A stretch of DNA of 64,000 nt from a virus: IMG/VR virus record IMGVR_UViG_3300047476_001680, positions 24,751 through 88,750 of that record; one strand, given 5' to 3'. Each line of letters begins with the position of its first letter. Positions within the stretch are counted from its first letter, which is position 1. The translations under genes and the position numbers were made by a program. The notes beneath the pieces are model-generated. The model had not been told where the DNA came from and searched no databases. It saw only the letters and a program-made list of their open reading frames with translations. This document shows positions 46,463 to 55,534 of this stretch, one piece after another.

Positions 46463-48586
46463 TTAAATTGTAAATGATGCACCTACACGAGATTTTACAT
46501 CGGGTAAAATATTTGTTTCCTGTCCTGTGGGGGCTCTTTGTAGAGCCAGAGCCTCGGCTTCTTGTATGGGCAGTCTCACTAGGTTCAGTGTTTGCTCAAA
46601 CTTGCCACCAGCAAAAACATTTTCTATGTCCACAATGCTGTACTTGCCCGAGAACGGAACATAGCTATACGGACCCTTGGTGGGGTCAGCCAAGCCAGTC
46701 TGTTCATTATAATCAGTGGGTGACAAAAAAGTTAGGTGCACGTAGAGCTCGTGCCCGTCCATTGAAAGACTGTTGTTGCTTATGGGGTCGGTCTGATATA
46801 TACCCACGTTGTTAAAAATATTATCCTGTTTGATGAATGTAGGATCTCCCACTATTCTCAAACGAACTTTAATCATATCTCCACGACTGTCCATTTCGCG
46901 AGCTTTGTGCGCATCTGCTGCGGCTGCACTTTTATTATCTGCACCAGGACTATTAACGTCCCCCTGCACATATCGCACAGGAACTATTTGATTAAAGCTG
47001 CTGGGATTGGTTGATTCTCCAGACTTAGTGACCTTGGTGGCGTTGGTGTCCACCATATTTTCCACAGCTAGTCCACGTTCTTTGTTGTCGGCGCCAGCAG
47101 TGTAATTGGTATTAACTATGATGGTAGATTCGTTGAAGTAAAGCATATTAAAATCCAGAGAAAATTCTAATATGTCATTGTTTTTTCCAGTGTAGATATA
47201 CTGATAGTCTTTGACCACGCCCGGTATCTGACCGGCTAGGTCGCTGGCTGGGTGTGAGTTATGCAACAGCCATTTTTTAACGTGATATTCTATTTCGTAA
47301 ATGTAGGAATTAATTTTAGTGTCAAAGTTTTTAATTTTGACGATGGGTATTATCTTAAAACCCTTGAAGCTATTGCTAGAGATAGGGTTTGTTTTATCCT
47401 TGTCTGATTTAAGATCCTTGATCTGTGCCTGGTAGGGCACCACTTGCTTGCGATAGTATTCACTGTTAATAACTAATTCTTCTATCACGTCGTCTATTCT
47501 AGTACGACTGGGTATCTTGAATTCATTTCCCGAAAAACTCAATGAAGTAAATTCTTTACCCACCGAGCTCTGTATACTGGCCTTTTTACTATCTCGAGTA
47601 TTGTTGACCACAGGCTGGGTATTTTTATTGTTCTGGTAGGCATCGGACTCACCTATTTCCTTGTCCATAATGACCCTGTATTCGTGAGCGTACTCCATTT
47701 TACCCTGCGCTACTTGATCTGTGTAAAACTTGTTGACCGCATCCACAAATCCCGACCCCTGAAAGTTTTTACCTGGTTGTGCGGGTTGAATTTCTGGTGC
47801 ATCTGATTGCCCTGGTAATGAAAAGGACTTGACACCCACCCCCAGAAAATCAATGACTTTTTCCCCTTTGATGCTAAAAGAGGTGGGCGCCTGTGCCATC
47901 ACTTCGGTCATTGCGGTTTGATTGAAGGGTACAGCTTCTACGGCATACTCAGTGCCGCGGGCTGATATCCTGGTTTTCATTGTCACAATGCTGATGGGCA
48001 GATATTTGGAAGTGTTGGGAATTATTCCAGGCTTGGGTGGATCGCTGGAGTAAAAATCTATCTGTAACATATAGGGAGCACGTGACCAGTCTCGTATACC
48101 TTTTTCTTTACACATTGCCACCATACGATTAAGCAGCGTGAAGCCCACTGGCTCCACAATAGTAAAACTTAAATTAACTAGGTTGCTGTTTTTGTTCTGA
48201 AAGGTCTTGCCCACCACAGTGCGAATTTTAAGGTTGTCCCAATAAAAATCTTCAGTGAAATAGGGATTGCGTTTAAAGTCTTCGCCGTGGCGACCGGCGC
48301 CTGCGATGAGAACATTTTTTGGTGTATATTTTCCCTTGCTGACCACATCATTATAATCTGAAGTTTCCAGCAGAGCCAGGCTGAGTATGTAGGTATAGCT
48401 GGCATAGTTATGCAGAGGATTTACTATGACTTTTTGTTTGATCTCATACTCACGGTCAGCCACCACTTCCACTGGCGGCAGTGATTTTTCTTCCTCGGTT
48501 TGTCCGCCATAGACTTCGACTTTGAGTGGCGGGCCTTGTTCAGTGGAAGGGCCTGATTTGGTCTCTGGTGGTGGTTCTACAACCAT
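46463..48586 (-). CDS. Baseplate hub-region structural protein (707 aa), possible gp27 analogue
   Basis: This long structural protein begins with a Pro/Glu-rich leader (EPPPETKSGPSTEQGPP). It then has NPLHNYASYTYILSLALLETSDYN, which I recognise as a start typical of hub proteins of marine T4-like phages. A second hallmark lies past the middle: VVKDYQYIYTGKNNDILEFSLDFNMLYF. It sits directly before the gp5 spike gene, as gp27 sits with gp5 in the hub, so I infer the gp27 role but cannot show homology by eye. AGGATAACC precedes the ATG. There are no catalytic motifs. Confidence 0.75.
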   Translation of the reverse strand: MVVEPPPETKSGPSTEQGPPLKVEVYGGQTEEEKSLPPVEVVADREYEIKQKVIVNPLHNYASYTYILSLALLETSDYNDVVSKGKYTPKNVLIAGAGRHGEDFKRNPYFTEDFYWDNLKIRTVVGKTFQNKNSNLVNLSFTIVEPVGFTLLNRMVAMCKEKGIRDWSRAPYMLQIDFYSSDPPKPGIIPNTSKYLPISIVTMKTRISARGTEYAVEAVPFNQTAMTEVMAQAPTSFSIKGEKVIDFLGVGVKSFSLPGQSDAPEIQPAQPGKNFQGSGFVDAVNKFYTDQVAQGKMEYAHEYRVIMDKEIGESDAYQNNKNTQPVVNNTRDSKKASIQSSVGKEFTSLSFSGNEFKIPSRTRIDDVIEELVINSEYYRKQVVPYQAQIKDLKSDKDKTNPISSNSFKGFKIIPIVKIKNFDTKINSYIYEIEYHVKKWLLHNSHPASDLAGQIPGVVKDYQYIYTGKNNDILEFSLDFNMLYFNESTIIVNTNYTAGADNKERGLAVENMVDTNATKVTKSGESTNPSSFNQIVPVRYVQGDVNSPGADNKSAAAADAHKAREMDSRGDMIKVRLRIVGDPTFIKQDNIFNNVGIYQTDPISNNSLSMDGHELYVHLTFLSPTDYNEQTGLADPTKGPYSYVPFSGKYSIVDIENVFAGGKFEQTLNLVRLPIQEAEALALQRAPTGQETNILPDVKSRVGASFTI

Positions 48587-48589
48587 AGG

Positions 48590-48895
48590 TTATCCTAGAA
48601 TAGAAGTAAGATTTGACTGCTTGGGTATATAAATTTTGATACCAGGTATCATATCAAACACTGGGTCTTTGAGCACATTGGGATTTCGCATTGCGAAAAC
48701 CCACCACAAATTTACATCCTCGTAGAGGTCATAGGCTAGTAAATCTGGTCGCCATTTATAAGCAGCTGGTAGTTCATAGAGAACATCACTGGCCAACTTG
48801 GGTATCACTGGCAGATCCAATACACTGAGATATTTTCCTGTGCTGCCCACTGCAAAATAATAGGGACTGTTTTTACTGTAATTAACGCTGGCCAT
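48590..48895 (-). CDS. 53: Baseplate wedge subunit gp53
   Basis: The C-terminal block ELPAAYKWRPDLLAYDLYED and NLWWVFAMRNPN is diagnostic of gp53-type baseplate wedge proteins, with a LysM-like end (GIKIYIPKQSNL). At 101 residues it is about half the length of T4 gp53, as in other marine phages. The ATG overlaps the stop of the upstream gene (TAATG). In T4 gp53 locks wedges together in the baseplate ring. Confidence 0.92.
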   Translation of the reverse strand: MASVNYSKNSPYYFAVGSTGKYLSVLDLPVIPKLASDVLYELPAAYKWRPDLLAYDLYEDVNLWWVFAMRNPNVLKDPVFDMIPGIKIYIPKQSNLTSILG

Positions 48896-49770
48896 TAGAT
48901 AAATCCTCCGCGATCGCTGTTGGGCCCTTGAGTTAGATCACCCTTGGCGTACTTGTCTAGACTAAAGTTTTCATAGATATTTCTTCTACTGTAGACTGGC
49001 TGTAGTGTTACACTTATAGAACTCATTGTGGGCAATCTCACTGTGGCCTTGTCTATGGTAGTAATGGGTTCCGTGGGACCGCCGCTCCAGTCGTACTTGG
49101 GTTGAGTGGTGGTACTCCTGGTCATTGGCACATTAATATAGTCTACATCCTGTGGCATAGTGTGACTGAAGGTTGTCAGCACACAAGGCACATTGGGCAA
49201 ATAGGGTGCGCCGTAGCCATTTAAAAATACCAGTGGAGGGGGAGTGCCTGCTATGCTATCTGCACCGAAAAACATCTTGGTACAACTCCTAAAAAAATGC
49301 ACAGCAGCCATAAGGTAGCGTCCCTCGGCCATATTTTGTACTGTAAAGTCGCCCGAAATAGTTATGGGACTAATTTCGCTACTCTGATAGTAAACTATAG
49401 GGTAATTACTGTGTGTAAGGCTTTCCACTCCATACTTTGCACTGTGGCTCATAGTAAACTGAGGGGTATAGGGAAATATTACCCCGTTGGTCTCTTGAAG
49501 TGGTGACATAAATATACTATCACTATACTTGAAATACGAAGAGCTTGCTGGAGCGAGACTAATTCTTACACGCCAATCATTATCTGCACTCAAGGTTTGC
49601 TTGGAACCGCTATTCATATCAATGTTTAATACTTGGCCTTTGATATTGTCCAAAGCTTGCTTGCCGCCTTTTTGTATTGCTGAACCCAATCGCCCAGCAC
49701 CTTCTTTAAAGTTATTGGCTAGACTAGTCGCTCCGTTACTTACGGATTGTTTTATTTTTTCAAAAGACAT
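48895..49770 (-). CDS. Baseplate or tail-tube-cap structural protein (291 aa), gp48/gp54-like candidate
   Basis: The N-terminal 45 residues are helical and Lys/Gly-rich (IKQSVSNGATSLANNFKEGAGRL). The body is beta-rich: NDWRVRISLAPASSSYF, SPLQETNGVIFPYTPQFTMSHSAKYG, SGDFTVQNMAEGRYLMAAVHFFRSCTKMFFG. This pattern recalls a tail-tube-related structural protein of cyanophages, which suggests a tube cap such as gp48 or gp54, but I cannot decide between them. It is the first gene of the long minus structural operon and lies behind a late-promoter octamer. The ATG has only a weak ribosome site. Confidence 0.7.
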   Translation of the reverse strand: MSFEKIKQSVSNGATSLANNFKEGAGRLGSAIQKGGKQALDNIKGQVLNIDMNSGSKQTLSADNDWRVRISLAPASSSYFKYSDSIFMSPLQETNGVIFPYTPQFTMSHSAKYGVESLTHSNYPIVYYQSSEISPITISGDFTVQNMAEGRYLMAAVHFFRSCTKMFFGADSIAGTPPPLVFLNGYGAPYLPNVPCVLTTFSHTMPQDVDYINVPMTRSTTTQPKYDWSGGPTEPITTIDKATVRLPTMSSISVTLQPVYSRRNIYENFSLDKYAKGDLTQGPNSDRGGFI

Positions 49771-49793
49771 TTCAGTGTTTACCCAGTGTAGGG

Positions 49794-49801
49794 TATTTAT
49801 C
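49794..49801 (-). promoter_or_regulatory. Late-promoter-like octamer GATAAATA before the minus structural operon
   Basis: GATAAATA matches the T4 late promoter TATAAATA at seven of eight positions and lies 24 bases before the operon's first ATG. The nonamer GATAAATAC recurs exactly at 25436-25444. Opening it would require gp55, encoded just to the right in the opposite direction. Confidence 0.7.
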
Positions 49802-49857
49802 AGTAAAATAAACTGCTGTTATTTTAACAAAAATATGGTAAAAAGTTGAAAAAGGTA

Positions 49858-49886
49858 TTGACAATTTGTTTATTTTTTACTAATAT
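49858..49886 (+). promoter_or_regulatory. sigma70-type promoter for gp55
   Basis: A perfect TTGACA is followed after exactly 17 bases by TAATAT (four of six to TATAAT), in an A+T-rich gap, 19 bases before the gp55 ATG. No late octamer is found here. Host polymerase could therefore make gp55 before late transcription starts. Confidence 0.75.
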
Positions 49887-49904
49887 TAGCTAAAGGACCA
49901 AAAA

Positions 49905-50789
49905 ATGAAATTTAACTATCTTAACAACAAAGACATACTCAAGGAAATACATAAAAGTAAAAATACTTACTGCGTTTATAAAGACCCCGAGGCCGCTGAT
50001 TACGACATAATTGTGCCCGATCTCTCCAAGATTAATAAAAAGAATATTCTGCAAGCTAGAAAGAATCGAGCGGAAAGACTGGCCAAGTTAGCCCACGACG
50101 AAGCTGTGGCTAGTACTGGTCAAAAGCAAAAGATGGAAAACTTTGAAATAAAGTACACCAAGATACCACAGACTGATGTGGTATTTAGAGTGATGACTTG
50201 GGAGCATATTCCACTGGATGACGCCAAGACACAACGTGCCCGTGACGCCGCTCGTGAGCTTTTTGAAGACGAGGAAGAAGAGGCCTATACTGAATACGAT
50301 GAAGATGACCCCAAGCACAATAAGTACGTCAAAGTCAATTTTCCACCGTTCCAACATTTTAGAGTAGACGAAGAAGGAGTTCCGATCCTAGTAGGCAAAA
50401 GCCACTGGCAGGGTGGGCTCAAGCGTGGTAAGTTTTGTCGAGACCACGGACAGATGACCAATAAATTGGCTCATATGTTTATTAAATTATGTGAGCGTTA
50501 TGCTACCCGTAGTAACTGGCGAGGTTACACATACAATGATGAAATGCGCAGCCAGGCATTATTACAGTTATCACAGATTGGTCTACAATTTGACGAAAGC
50601 AAGTCACAAAATCCATTTGCCTACTACACCGCAGCCATCACCAATAGTTTTACCCGTGTGCTTAATATCGAAAAACGAAATCAAAATATTCGCGACGATA
50701 TTCTAGAAATGAATGGATTGAATCCCAGTTACACACGCCAGGGGGCAGGAAGTTGGACCGGCGGAGACGGTGGCTACTATGATGAATAA
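49905..50789 (+). CDS. 55: Late sigma factor gp55
   Basis: The C-terminal part carries the compact sigma region 2-like core of gp55. HMFIKLCERYATRSNWRGYTYNDEMRSQALLQL is followed by NPFAYYTAAITNSFTRVLNIEKRNQNIRDDIL (about 239-270). gp55 directs RNA polymerase to TATAAATA-type late promoters, of which several candidates are present. At 294 residues it is longer than T4 gp55 (185), because of an N-terminal extension with a basic stretch (about 40-75) and an acidic run (EDEEEEAYTEYDEDD, about 122-136). TAAAGGACC precedes the ATG. It is transcribed divergently from the structural operon it should activate. Confidence 0.92.
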   Translation: MKFNYLNNKDILKEIHKSKNTYCVYKDPEAADYDIIVPDLSKINKKNILQARKNRAERLAKLAHDEAVASTGQKQKMENFEIKYTKIPQTDVVFRVMTWEHIPLDDAKTQRARDAARELFEDEEEEAYTEYDEDDPKHNKYVKVNFPPFQHFRVDEEGVPILVGKSHWQGGLKRGKFCRDHGQMTNKLAHMFIKLCERYATRSNWRGYTYNDEMRSQALLQLSQIGLQFDESKSQNPFAYYTAAITNSFTRVLNIEKRNQNIRDDILEMNGLNPSYTRQGAGSWTGGDGGYYDE

Positions 50790-50818
50790 TATCTGAATAG
50801 ATTGATAACCAAAGTCCA

Positions 50819-50847
50819 TTGAAATCTAGCTGCTGACCGTGTATACT
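50819..50847 (+). promoter_or_regulatory. sigma70-type promoter for gp47, possibly leaderless
   Basis: TTGAAA, a 17-base spacer and TATACT (each five of six to consensus) end seven bases before the gp47 ATG at 50854. The expected transcription start would therefore fall on or next to the start codon, and no ribosome-binding sequence is visible. Confidence 0.68.
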
Positions 50848-50853
50848 TAATGA

Positions 50854-51876
50854 ATGTCTAATTTATTCAAACGAGCAGCCATCTGTACAGATATACATTT
50901 TGGCCTAAAATCTAACAGCACCCAGCATAACGAGGACTGTCTAGATTTCATCAAATGGTTCACCGCCAAGGCTAAGGAAGAAGGGTGTGAAACAGCGTTT
51001 TTTCTTGGAGACTGGCATAACAATCGCGCCAGTCTTAACATTGTCACACTCAACTATAGCTTAAGGGCACTGGAACATTTAAATGATAACTTTGATGTTG
51101 TATATTTTATACCTGGGAATCACGATCTTTATTATCGCGACAAGCGTGATGTTCAGTCAGTTGAATGGGCTCGGCACCTCCCCAATGTCAAAATTTGCAA
51201 CGATTGGTTTCAAAGTGGGGATGTCGTTATCGCTCCTTGGCTTGTCGGGAATGATCATAAGCGTATTCCAAAGCTAAAAGGCAAATATATGTTTGGGCAT
51301 TTTGAACTGCCGCATTTTTATATGAATGCGATGGTGCAGATGCCGGACCACGGAGAAGTCAAATCAGAACTATTTCGTGGCTTTGACCAAGTGTACACTG
51401 GGCACTTCCATAAACGCCAGACTCGAGGCAATATCACTTATATTGGTAACTGTTTCCCGCATAACTATGCCGATGCCGGCGATGATGAACGTGGTATGTT
51501 AATACTAGACTGGGATGGCACTGAACAATACTTTGCCTGGCCAGGACAACCCAAGTACAGAGTTTATGACCTAGGGGAGCTCTTGGAAGAAGCCGAGGCA
51601 GTGCAGAAGCTACTGGAAAATATGCACGTAAGAGTCAATTTAGACATTGACATCAGCTACGAAGAGGCTAGCTTTTTGCGTGATACATTTTTGAGCCAGT
51701 ATAAACTTCGTGAAATTAGCCTGCTGCCCAAGAAGAACACCGACCTAGAAAAATACGAAATACAGGGCAATGTAAAATTTGAAAGCGTGGATCAGATCGT
51801 GATCAATCAGCTTACCAACATCGTCGATGGTCAGTTTGACAAAAAGCTCTTGCTGGACATCTACAGGAACCTATAA
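50854..51876 (+). CDS. 47: Recombination endonuclease subunit gp47 (Mre11/SbcD type)
   Basis: This metallophosphoesterase nuclease is the partner of gp46 in resection of DNA ends for recombination-dependent replication. Metal-binding motifs are in order: DIH (Asp13, His15), GDWHNN (Asp53), GNHD (89-91), GHFE and TGHFH. The start at 50854 is needed to keep the first strand before Asp13. There is no ribosome-binding sequence in front of it; see the overlapping promoter. It ends five bases before gp46, forming a conserved gene pair. Confidence 0.95.
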   Translation: MSNLFKRAAICTDIHFGLKSNSTQHNEDCLDFIKWFTAKAKEEGCETAFFLGDWHNNRASLNIVTLNYSLRALEHLNDNFDVVYFIPGNHDLYYRDKRDVQSVEWARHLPNVKICNDWFQSGDVVIAPWLVGNDHKRIPKLKGKYMFGHFELPHFYMNAMVQMPDHGEVKSELFRGFDQVYTGHFHKRQTRGNITYIGNCFPHNYADAGDDERGMLILDWDGTEQYFAWPGQPKYRVYDLGELLEEAEAVQKLLENMHVRVNLDIDISYEEASFLRDTFLSQYKLREISLLPKKNTDLEKYEIQGNVKFESVDQIVINQLTNIVDGQFDKKLLLDIYRNL

Positions 51877-51881
51877 TCGCT

Positions 51882-53654
51882 ATGTTCAAAATTAAGTCGT
51901 TAACACTAAAAAACTTTATGAGTGTGGGTAATGCCACACAGGCAGTTAATTTTGATCGTGAAGATCTGACCCTGGTGCTGGGCGAAAACGTAGACCTGGG
52001 CGGGGATGATGCTGGTGCTAGAAATGGCACTGGTAAAACTACCATCATTAATGCCCTGAGCTATGCGCTCTACGGTGAAGCACTGACCAAGATTAAAAAA
52101 GATAACTTGATCAATCGCACCAATGCCAAAAATATGTTAGTGACCATTGACTTTGAGTGTAATGGTCAGGAATACAGAATTGAACGAGGCCGTAAACCCA
52201 ATGTAATGAAGTTTTTTATTGGCGGCGATGAACAAGAACAAAAAGAAGATGAGAGTCAGGGAGACAGTCGTGAAACACAAGCGGCCATCGAGCACTTACT
52301 CAATATGAGCCCGGATATGTTCAGGCACATTGTTGCCCTGAATACCTACACTGAGCCCTTCCTAAGCCTCAGGGCTAATGATCAGAGAACTATTATCGAA
52401 CAATTACTGGGTATTACTATGCTCAGTGAAAAAGCCGAGTCACTCAAGGAGCAGCAAAAGCTGACCAAGGAAGCCATACAGGAAGAGGACTTTAGGATCA
52501 AGGCCACTCTGGATGCCAACAAACGCATACAGGAACAGATTGCCAACACTGAACGCAGACAAAAACTCTGGCGCCAGAAACACGACGAGGATTTAGCCGC
52601 CATACAGGCCGCTTACGATGAACTTGCCAAGTTGGACATTGAGCAAGAGTTACTGGCACACCAGGCTTTGACCAATTATAAGGAACAGATTAGAACTTTG
52701 CAGGAAAGTCAACGCTGGATCAAGAGCATAGACTCTGAAAACGCCAAGTTGAACAAGACCGTGGAGACTTTAAAAAAAGAACTAGCCGCCCTGGACAATC
52801 ACGAATGTTACGCCTGTGGGCAGGCATTACACGACAGTAAACAAGACGAGATTCGTGCTGCTAAAACCAAACAGATGCAGGAGACTGCGCTGCAAATTCT
52901 TTCCAACGAAACACAACGTGGCGAGCATCAGGCTGTGGTGGAATCTTTAAAGTCGCTGGGTGCTGAACCCGTGACTTTTTATGCTACCGAAGGCGACGCT
53001 TTTGAACACCGTAGCAGTATGGCGGCACTGCTCACTCAGTTGTCTGCAAAGCAGGCCGAGCACGACCCCTACCAGGATGCCATCACAGAAATGCGTGAGC
53101 AGGCCCTGCAGGAAGTAAGCTACGATCTAGTTAACGAACTGACCAGTCTTCGAGACCACCAGGAGTTTTTGTTAAAACTACTGAGTAACAAGGACAGTTT
53201 CATTCGCAAGCGTATTATTGATCAGAACTTAAACTACCTAAATGCCCGACTGGGTCACTACTTGGATAAAATTGGCCTACCGCACACAGTTAAATTTAAC
53301 AATGACCTCACAGTGAGTATTGAAGAGCTGGGCCGTGAACTAGACTTTGATAATTTAAGTCGCGGTGAACGCAACAGATTAATTTTAAGTCTGAGCTGGG
53401 CTTTTCGTGATGTCTGGGAGAGTTTATATCAGAGTGTTAATTTATTGTTTATTGATGAGCTAATTGACAGTGGACTGGATAGTTCGGGTGTGGAAAATAG
53501 TCTTGCATTGCTGAAAAAAATGAGCCGAGAAGGCAACAAGAGTGTCTGGTTAGTGTCTCATAAAGACGAACTGATTGGACGAGTGGGCAATATTATGCGA
53601 GTGGTCAAAGAAAACGGATATACAATTTACAATACTGATGTTGACCTCGCCTAA
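51882..53654 (+). CDS. 46: Recombination endonuclease subunit gp46 (Rad50/SbcC type)
   Basis: This is an ABC-type ATPase of the SMC/Rad50 group. Walker A is GARNGTGKT (45-53). The zinc hook is CYAC (Cys309, Cys312) in the middle of coiled-coil arms. The signature LSRGERNRL lies around 493 and Walker B LLFIDEL around 522, followed by DSGLD. With gp47 it forms the phage resection nuclease. AGGAAC precedes the ATG. The last 17 bases are overlapped by a radical SAM gene, an unusual neighbour for gp46. Confidence 0.95.
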   Translation: MFKIKSLTLKNFMSVGNATQAVNFDREDLTLVLGENVDLGGDDAGARNGTGKTTIINALSYALYGEALTKIKKDNLINRTNAKNMLVTIDFECNGQEYRIERGRKPNVMKFFIGGDEQEQKEDESQGDSRETQAAIEHLLNMSPDMFRHIVALNTYTEPFLSLRANDQRTIIEQLLGITMLSEKAESLKEQQKLTKEAIQEEDFRIKATLDANKRIQEQIANTERRQKLWRQKHDEDLAAIQAAYDELAKLDIEQELLAHQALTNYKEQIRTLQESQRWIKSIDSENAKLNKTVETLKKELAALDNHECYACGQALHDSKQDEIRAAKTKQMQETALQILSNETQRGEHQAVVESLKSLGAEPVTFYATEGDAFEHRSSMAALLTQLSAKQAEHDPYQDAITEMREQALQEVSYDLVNELTSLRDHQEFLLKLLSNKDSFIRKRIIDQNLNYLNARLGHYLDKIGLPHTVKFNNDLTVSIEELGRELDFDNLSRGERNRLILSLSWAFRDVWESLYQSVNLLFIDELIDSGLDSSGVENSLALLKKMSREGNKSVWLVSHKDELIGRVGNIMRVVKENGYTIYNTDVDLA

Positions 53655-54501
53655 AATTTTACATTTAGAACCCACTGATGTGTGTAATCTAGAATGTCCG
53701 CTATGTGCTCGTGTAGTTGACACTGAATTCAACTCCGCACACCAAAATCATCTTAATGTCAATCAAATAAAAGCATTGTTTAGCGTGGACGAGATTAAAT
53801 GTTTAGACAAGATGTTTATGTGTGGTAATTATGGTGACCCAGCGGCAGGAAAATTCACACTAGAATTATACAGATATTTTCGTGAGGTCAACACCAATAT
53901 TATTCTAGGTATGAACACTAGCGGAAGTTTGCGCAATGTCGAGTGGTGGATTGAACTAGCGCATATTTTAAATAAATCAAAAGATTATGTAGTGTTTAGC
54001 ATTGACGGACTTGAAGATACTAACCACATTTATAGAGTCAATAGTATCTGGGATAAAATTATCACTAATGCCACTGCATTTATTCGTGCTGGTGGACAGG
54101 CGCACTGGGATATGTTAGTATATAGACATAATGAACATCAAGTTGAAGCTGCTATACAGCTGGCCCGACAGATAGGATTTAAATGGTTTAGAACTAAAGT
54201 AAGCAAACGCCCCCTAGTTAACGGACTCGAGACCCCCGTGCACTGGGTTAAGCCATCAATTACTCTTGGCACTATTGATTGTATTGCACTGCGTGAACAA
54301 AGTCTTTATGTAGATGCTACTGGTAGAATAAGCCCCTGTTGTTGGCTGGGTGCTAGAAAAAGTAATTTTATTGCCGATTTTGATCAAGTCAAGGCATCTT
54401 GGCTGTCAGACAAACCTGAACCAACTTGTTTAATGACTTGCGGCACTAGATCTAATATATCAAATTTTGAAAATCAATGGACTAGCGAGGTGGAATTATG
54501 A
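53638..54501 (+). CDS. Radical SAM enzyme with SPASM-like C-terminus (287 aa)
   Basis: The radical SAM motif is at Cys16, Cys20, Cys23 (DVCNLECPLC). The usual GGEP is replaced by a GNYGDP motif at about residue 63. Near the C-terminus VDATGRISPCCWLGA and CLMTCG supply cysteines for an auxiliary SPASM-like cluster. I use the ATG at 53638, which puts the motif at the expected distance from the N-terminus and overlaps gp46 by 17 bases; an upstream in-frame start would lie well inside gp46. The stop overlaps the next ATG (ATGA). The substrate is unknown; SPASM-type enzymes often modify peptides. Confidence 0.88.
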   Translation: MLTSPKILHLEPTDVCNLECPLCARVVDTEFNSAHQNHLNVNQIKALFSVDEIKCLDKMFMCGNYGDPAAGKFTLELYRYFREVNTNIILGMNTSGSLRNVEWWIELAHILNKSKDYVVFSIDGLEDTNHIYRVNSIWDKIITNATAFIRAGGQAHWDMLVYRHNEHQVEAAIQLARQIGFKWFRTKVSKRPLVNGLETPVHWVKPSITLGTIDCIALREQSLYVDATGRISPCCWLGARKSNFIADFDQVKASWLSDKPEPTCLMTCGTRSNISNFENQWTSEVEL

Positions 54502-55511
54502 AACTAGCTACCTGGCATTGGCATATAGAAATTTCCAGTAAATGTACACTACGGTGCCCACGTTGTGCTAGATCTGAAGTTCCTGACTCATTGGTGAATA
54601 CTGAGTTAAGTTTAGATTTTTTTAAAAACACATTTACCCCTAAATTCATAAAAGACAATTTAGAAAAAATTACATTCTGTGGGGATGATGGAGATCCAAT
54701 CTACGCTCACGATTTAATACCTGTAATAGAATATATCAAAAGTGTTAAGCCGGTTAAATTTGTTATCATCACTAACGGTAGTTATAAAAAAGCTAGTTGG
54801 TGGAAACAGCTTGGCCAAATACTTGACGAAAATGATCACGTACATTGGAGTCTAGACGGATGGGATCAAGACAGTAACGAAAAGTACAGGGTTAATTGCA
54901 ACTGGGCGAGTATCATTGAAGGTATAAGAGAGTTTCGAGCATCGAGCTCGGCTTATATGACCTGGGCTTGTATAGCATTTAAGTTTAATCAAGATCACAT
55001 AGAGTCAATGAAGTTAATGGCACGTGATCTTGGCTTTGATCAGTTCCAGTTGACTCTTAGCACGAAATTTAATAAAGTATATCCTGTATATCCTGCAGGA
55101 GATACTTTACAACCACGTGGTGATTTGATTAGCGACAACTATAGATTTCAACGACAATTTGAATATATTAGTGGTCGTAGACCAAGCAACGTTGGTGTAA
55201 ATACAAATCTTGGCCTTTATAATTCGGCTCAAACATATAACGATGTCAAACCGCTATGTAGCATAGGAAATAAAGGATTGTATTTAAACAGCCAAGGGCG
55301 ATTATTTCCTTGCTGCTGGGTCGCCAATAGATATAATCACAACAATGAATGGGCTAAATTAAGCGAACGTTTTGATTTAAATATTCGTTCGATAGATTCA
55401 GTGTTATCTGACCCGTTTTGGTCTGGTGATTTTGAAAATTTTCACTGGACTGAATGCAACACTAAATGTAATATACAAGTAGTAGATGAACAGTATTCTA
55501 CCGAATGGTAA
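54498..55511 (+). CDS. Radical SAM enzyme with SPASM-like C-terminus (337 aa)
   Basis: This is a paralogue of the preceding gene, with the cluster cysteines at identical positions 16, 20 and 23 (SKCTLRCPRC) and GDDGDP in place of GGEP. The C-terminal LNSQGRLFPCCWVANR parallels VDATGRISPCCWLGA of its neighbour, and a final CNTKC pair could complete the auxiliary site. It overlaps the previous gene by four bases. The two form a tandem duplication inserted between gp46 and a nuclease gene, a place where T4 has no such enzymes. They differ from the minus-strand array, whose extra cysteines are N-terminal. Confidence 0.9.
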   Translation: MKLATWHWHIEISSKCTLRCPRCARSEVPDSLVNTELSLDFFKNTFTPKFIKDNLEKITFCGDDGDPIYAHDLIPVIEYIKSVKPVKFVIITNGSYKKASWWKQLGQILDENDHVHWSLDGWDQDSNEKYRVNCNWASIIEGIREFRASSSAYMTWACIAFKFNQDHIESMKLMARDLGFDQFQLTLSTKFNKVYPVYPAGDTLQPRGDLISDNYRFQRQFEYISGRRPSNVGVNTNLGLYNSAQTYNDVKPLCSIGNKGLYLNSQGRLFPCCWVANRYNHNNEWAKLSERFDLNIRSIDSVLSDPFWSGDFENFHWTECNTKCNIQVVDEQYSTEW

Positions 55512-55534
55512 TACTACTATAATAAGAAAATCAA

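Noticed and set aside
53575-53637. N-terminal extension of the first plus-strand radical SAM protein
   Set aside because: The extra residues lie wholly inside gp46, and its tandem paralogue has the cluster cysteines at 16, 20 and 23 only with the ATG at 53638.
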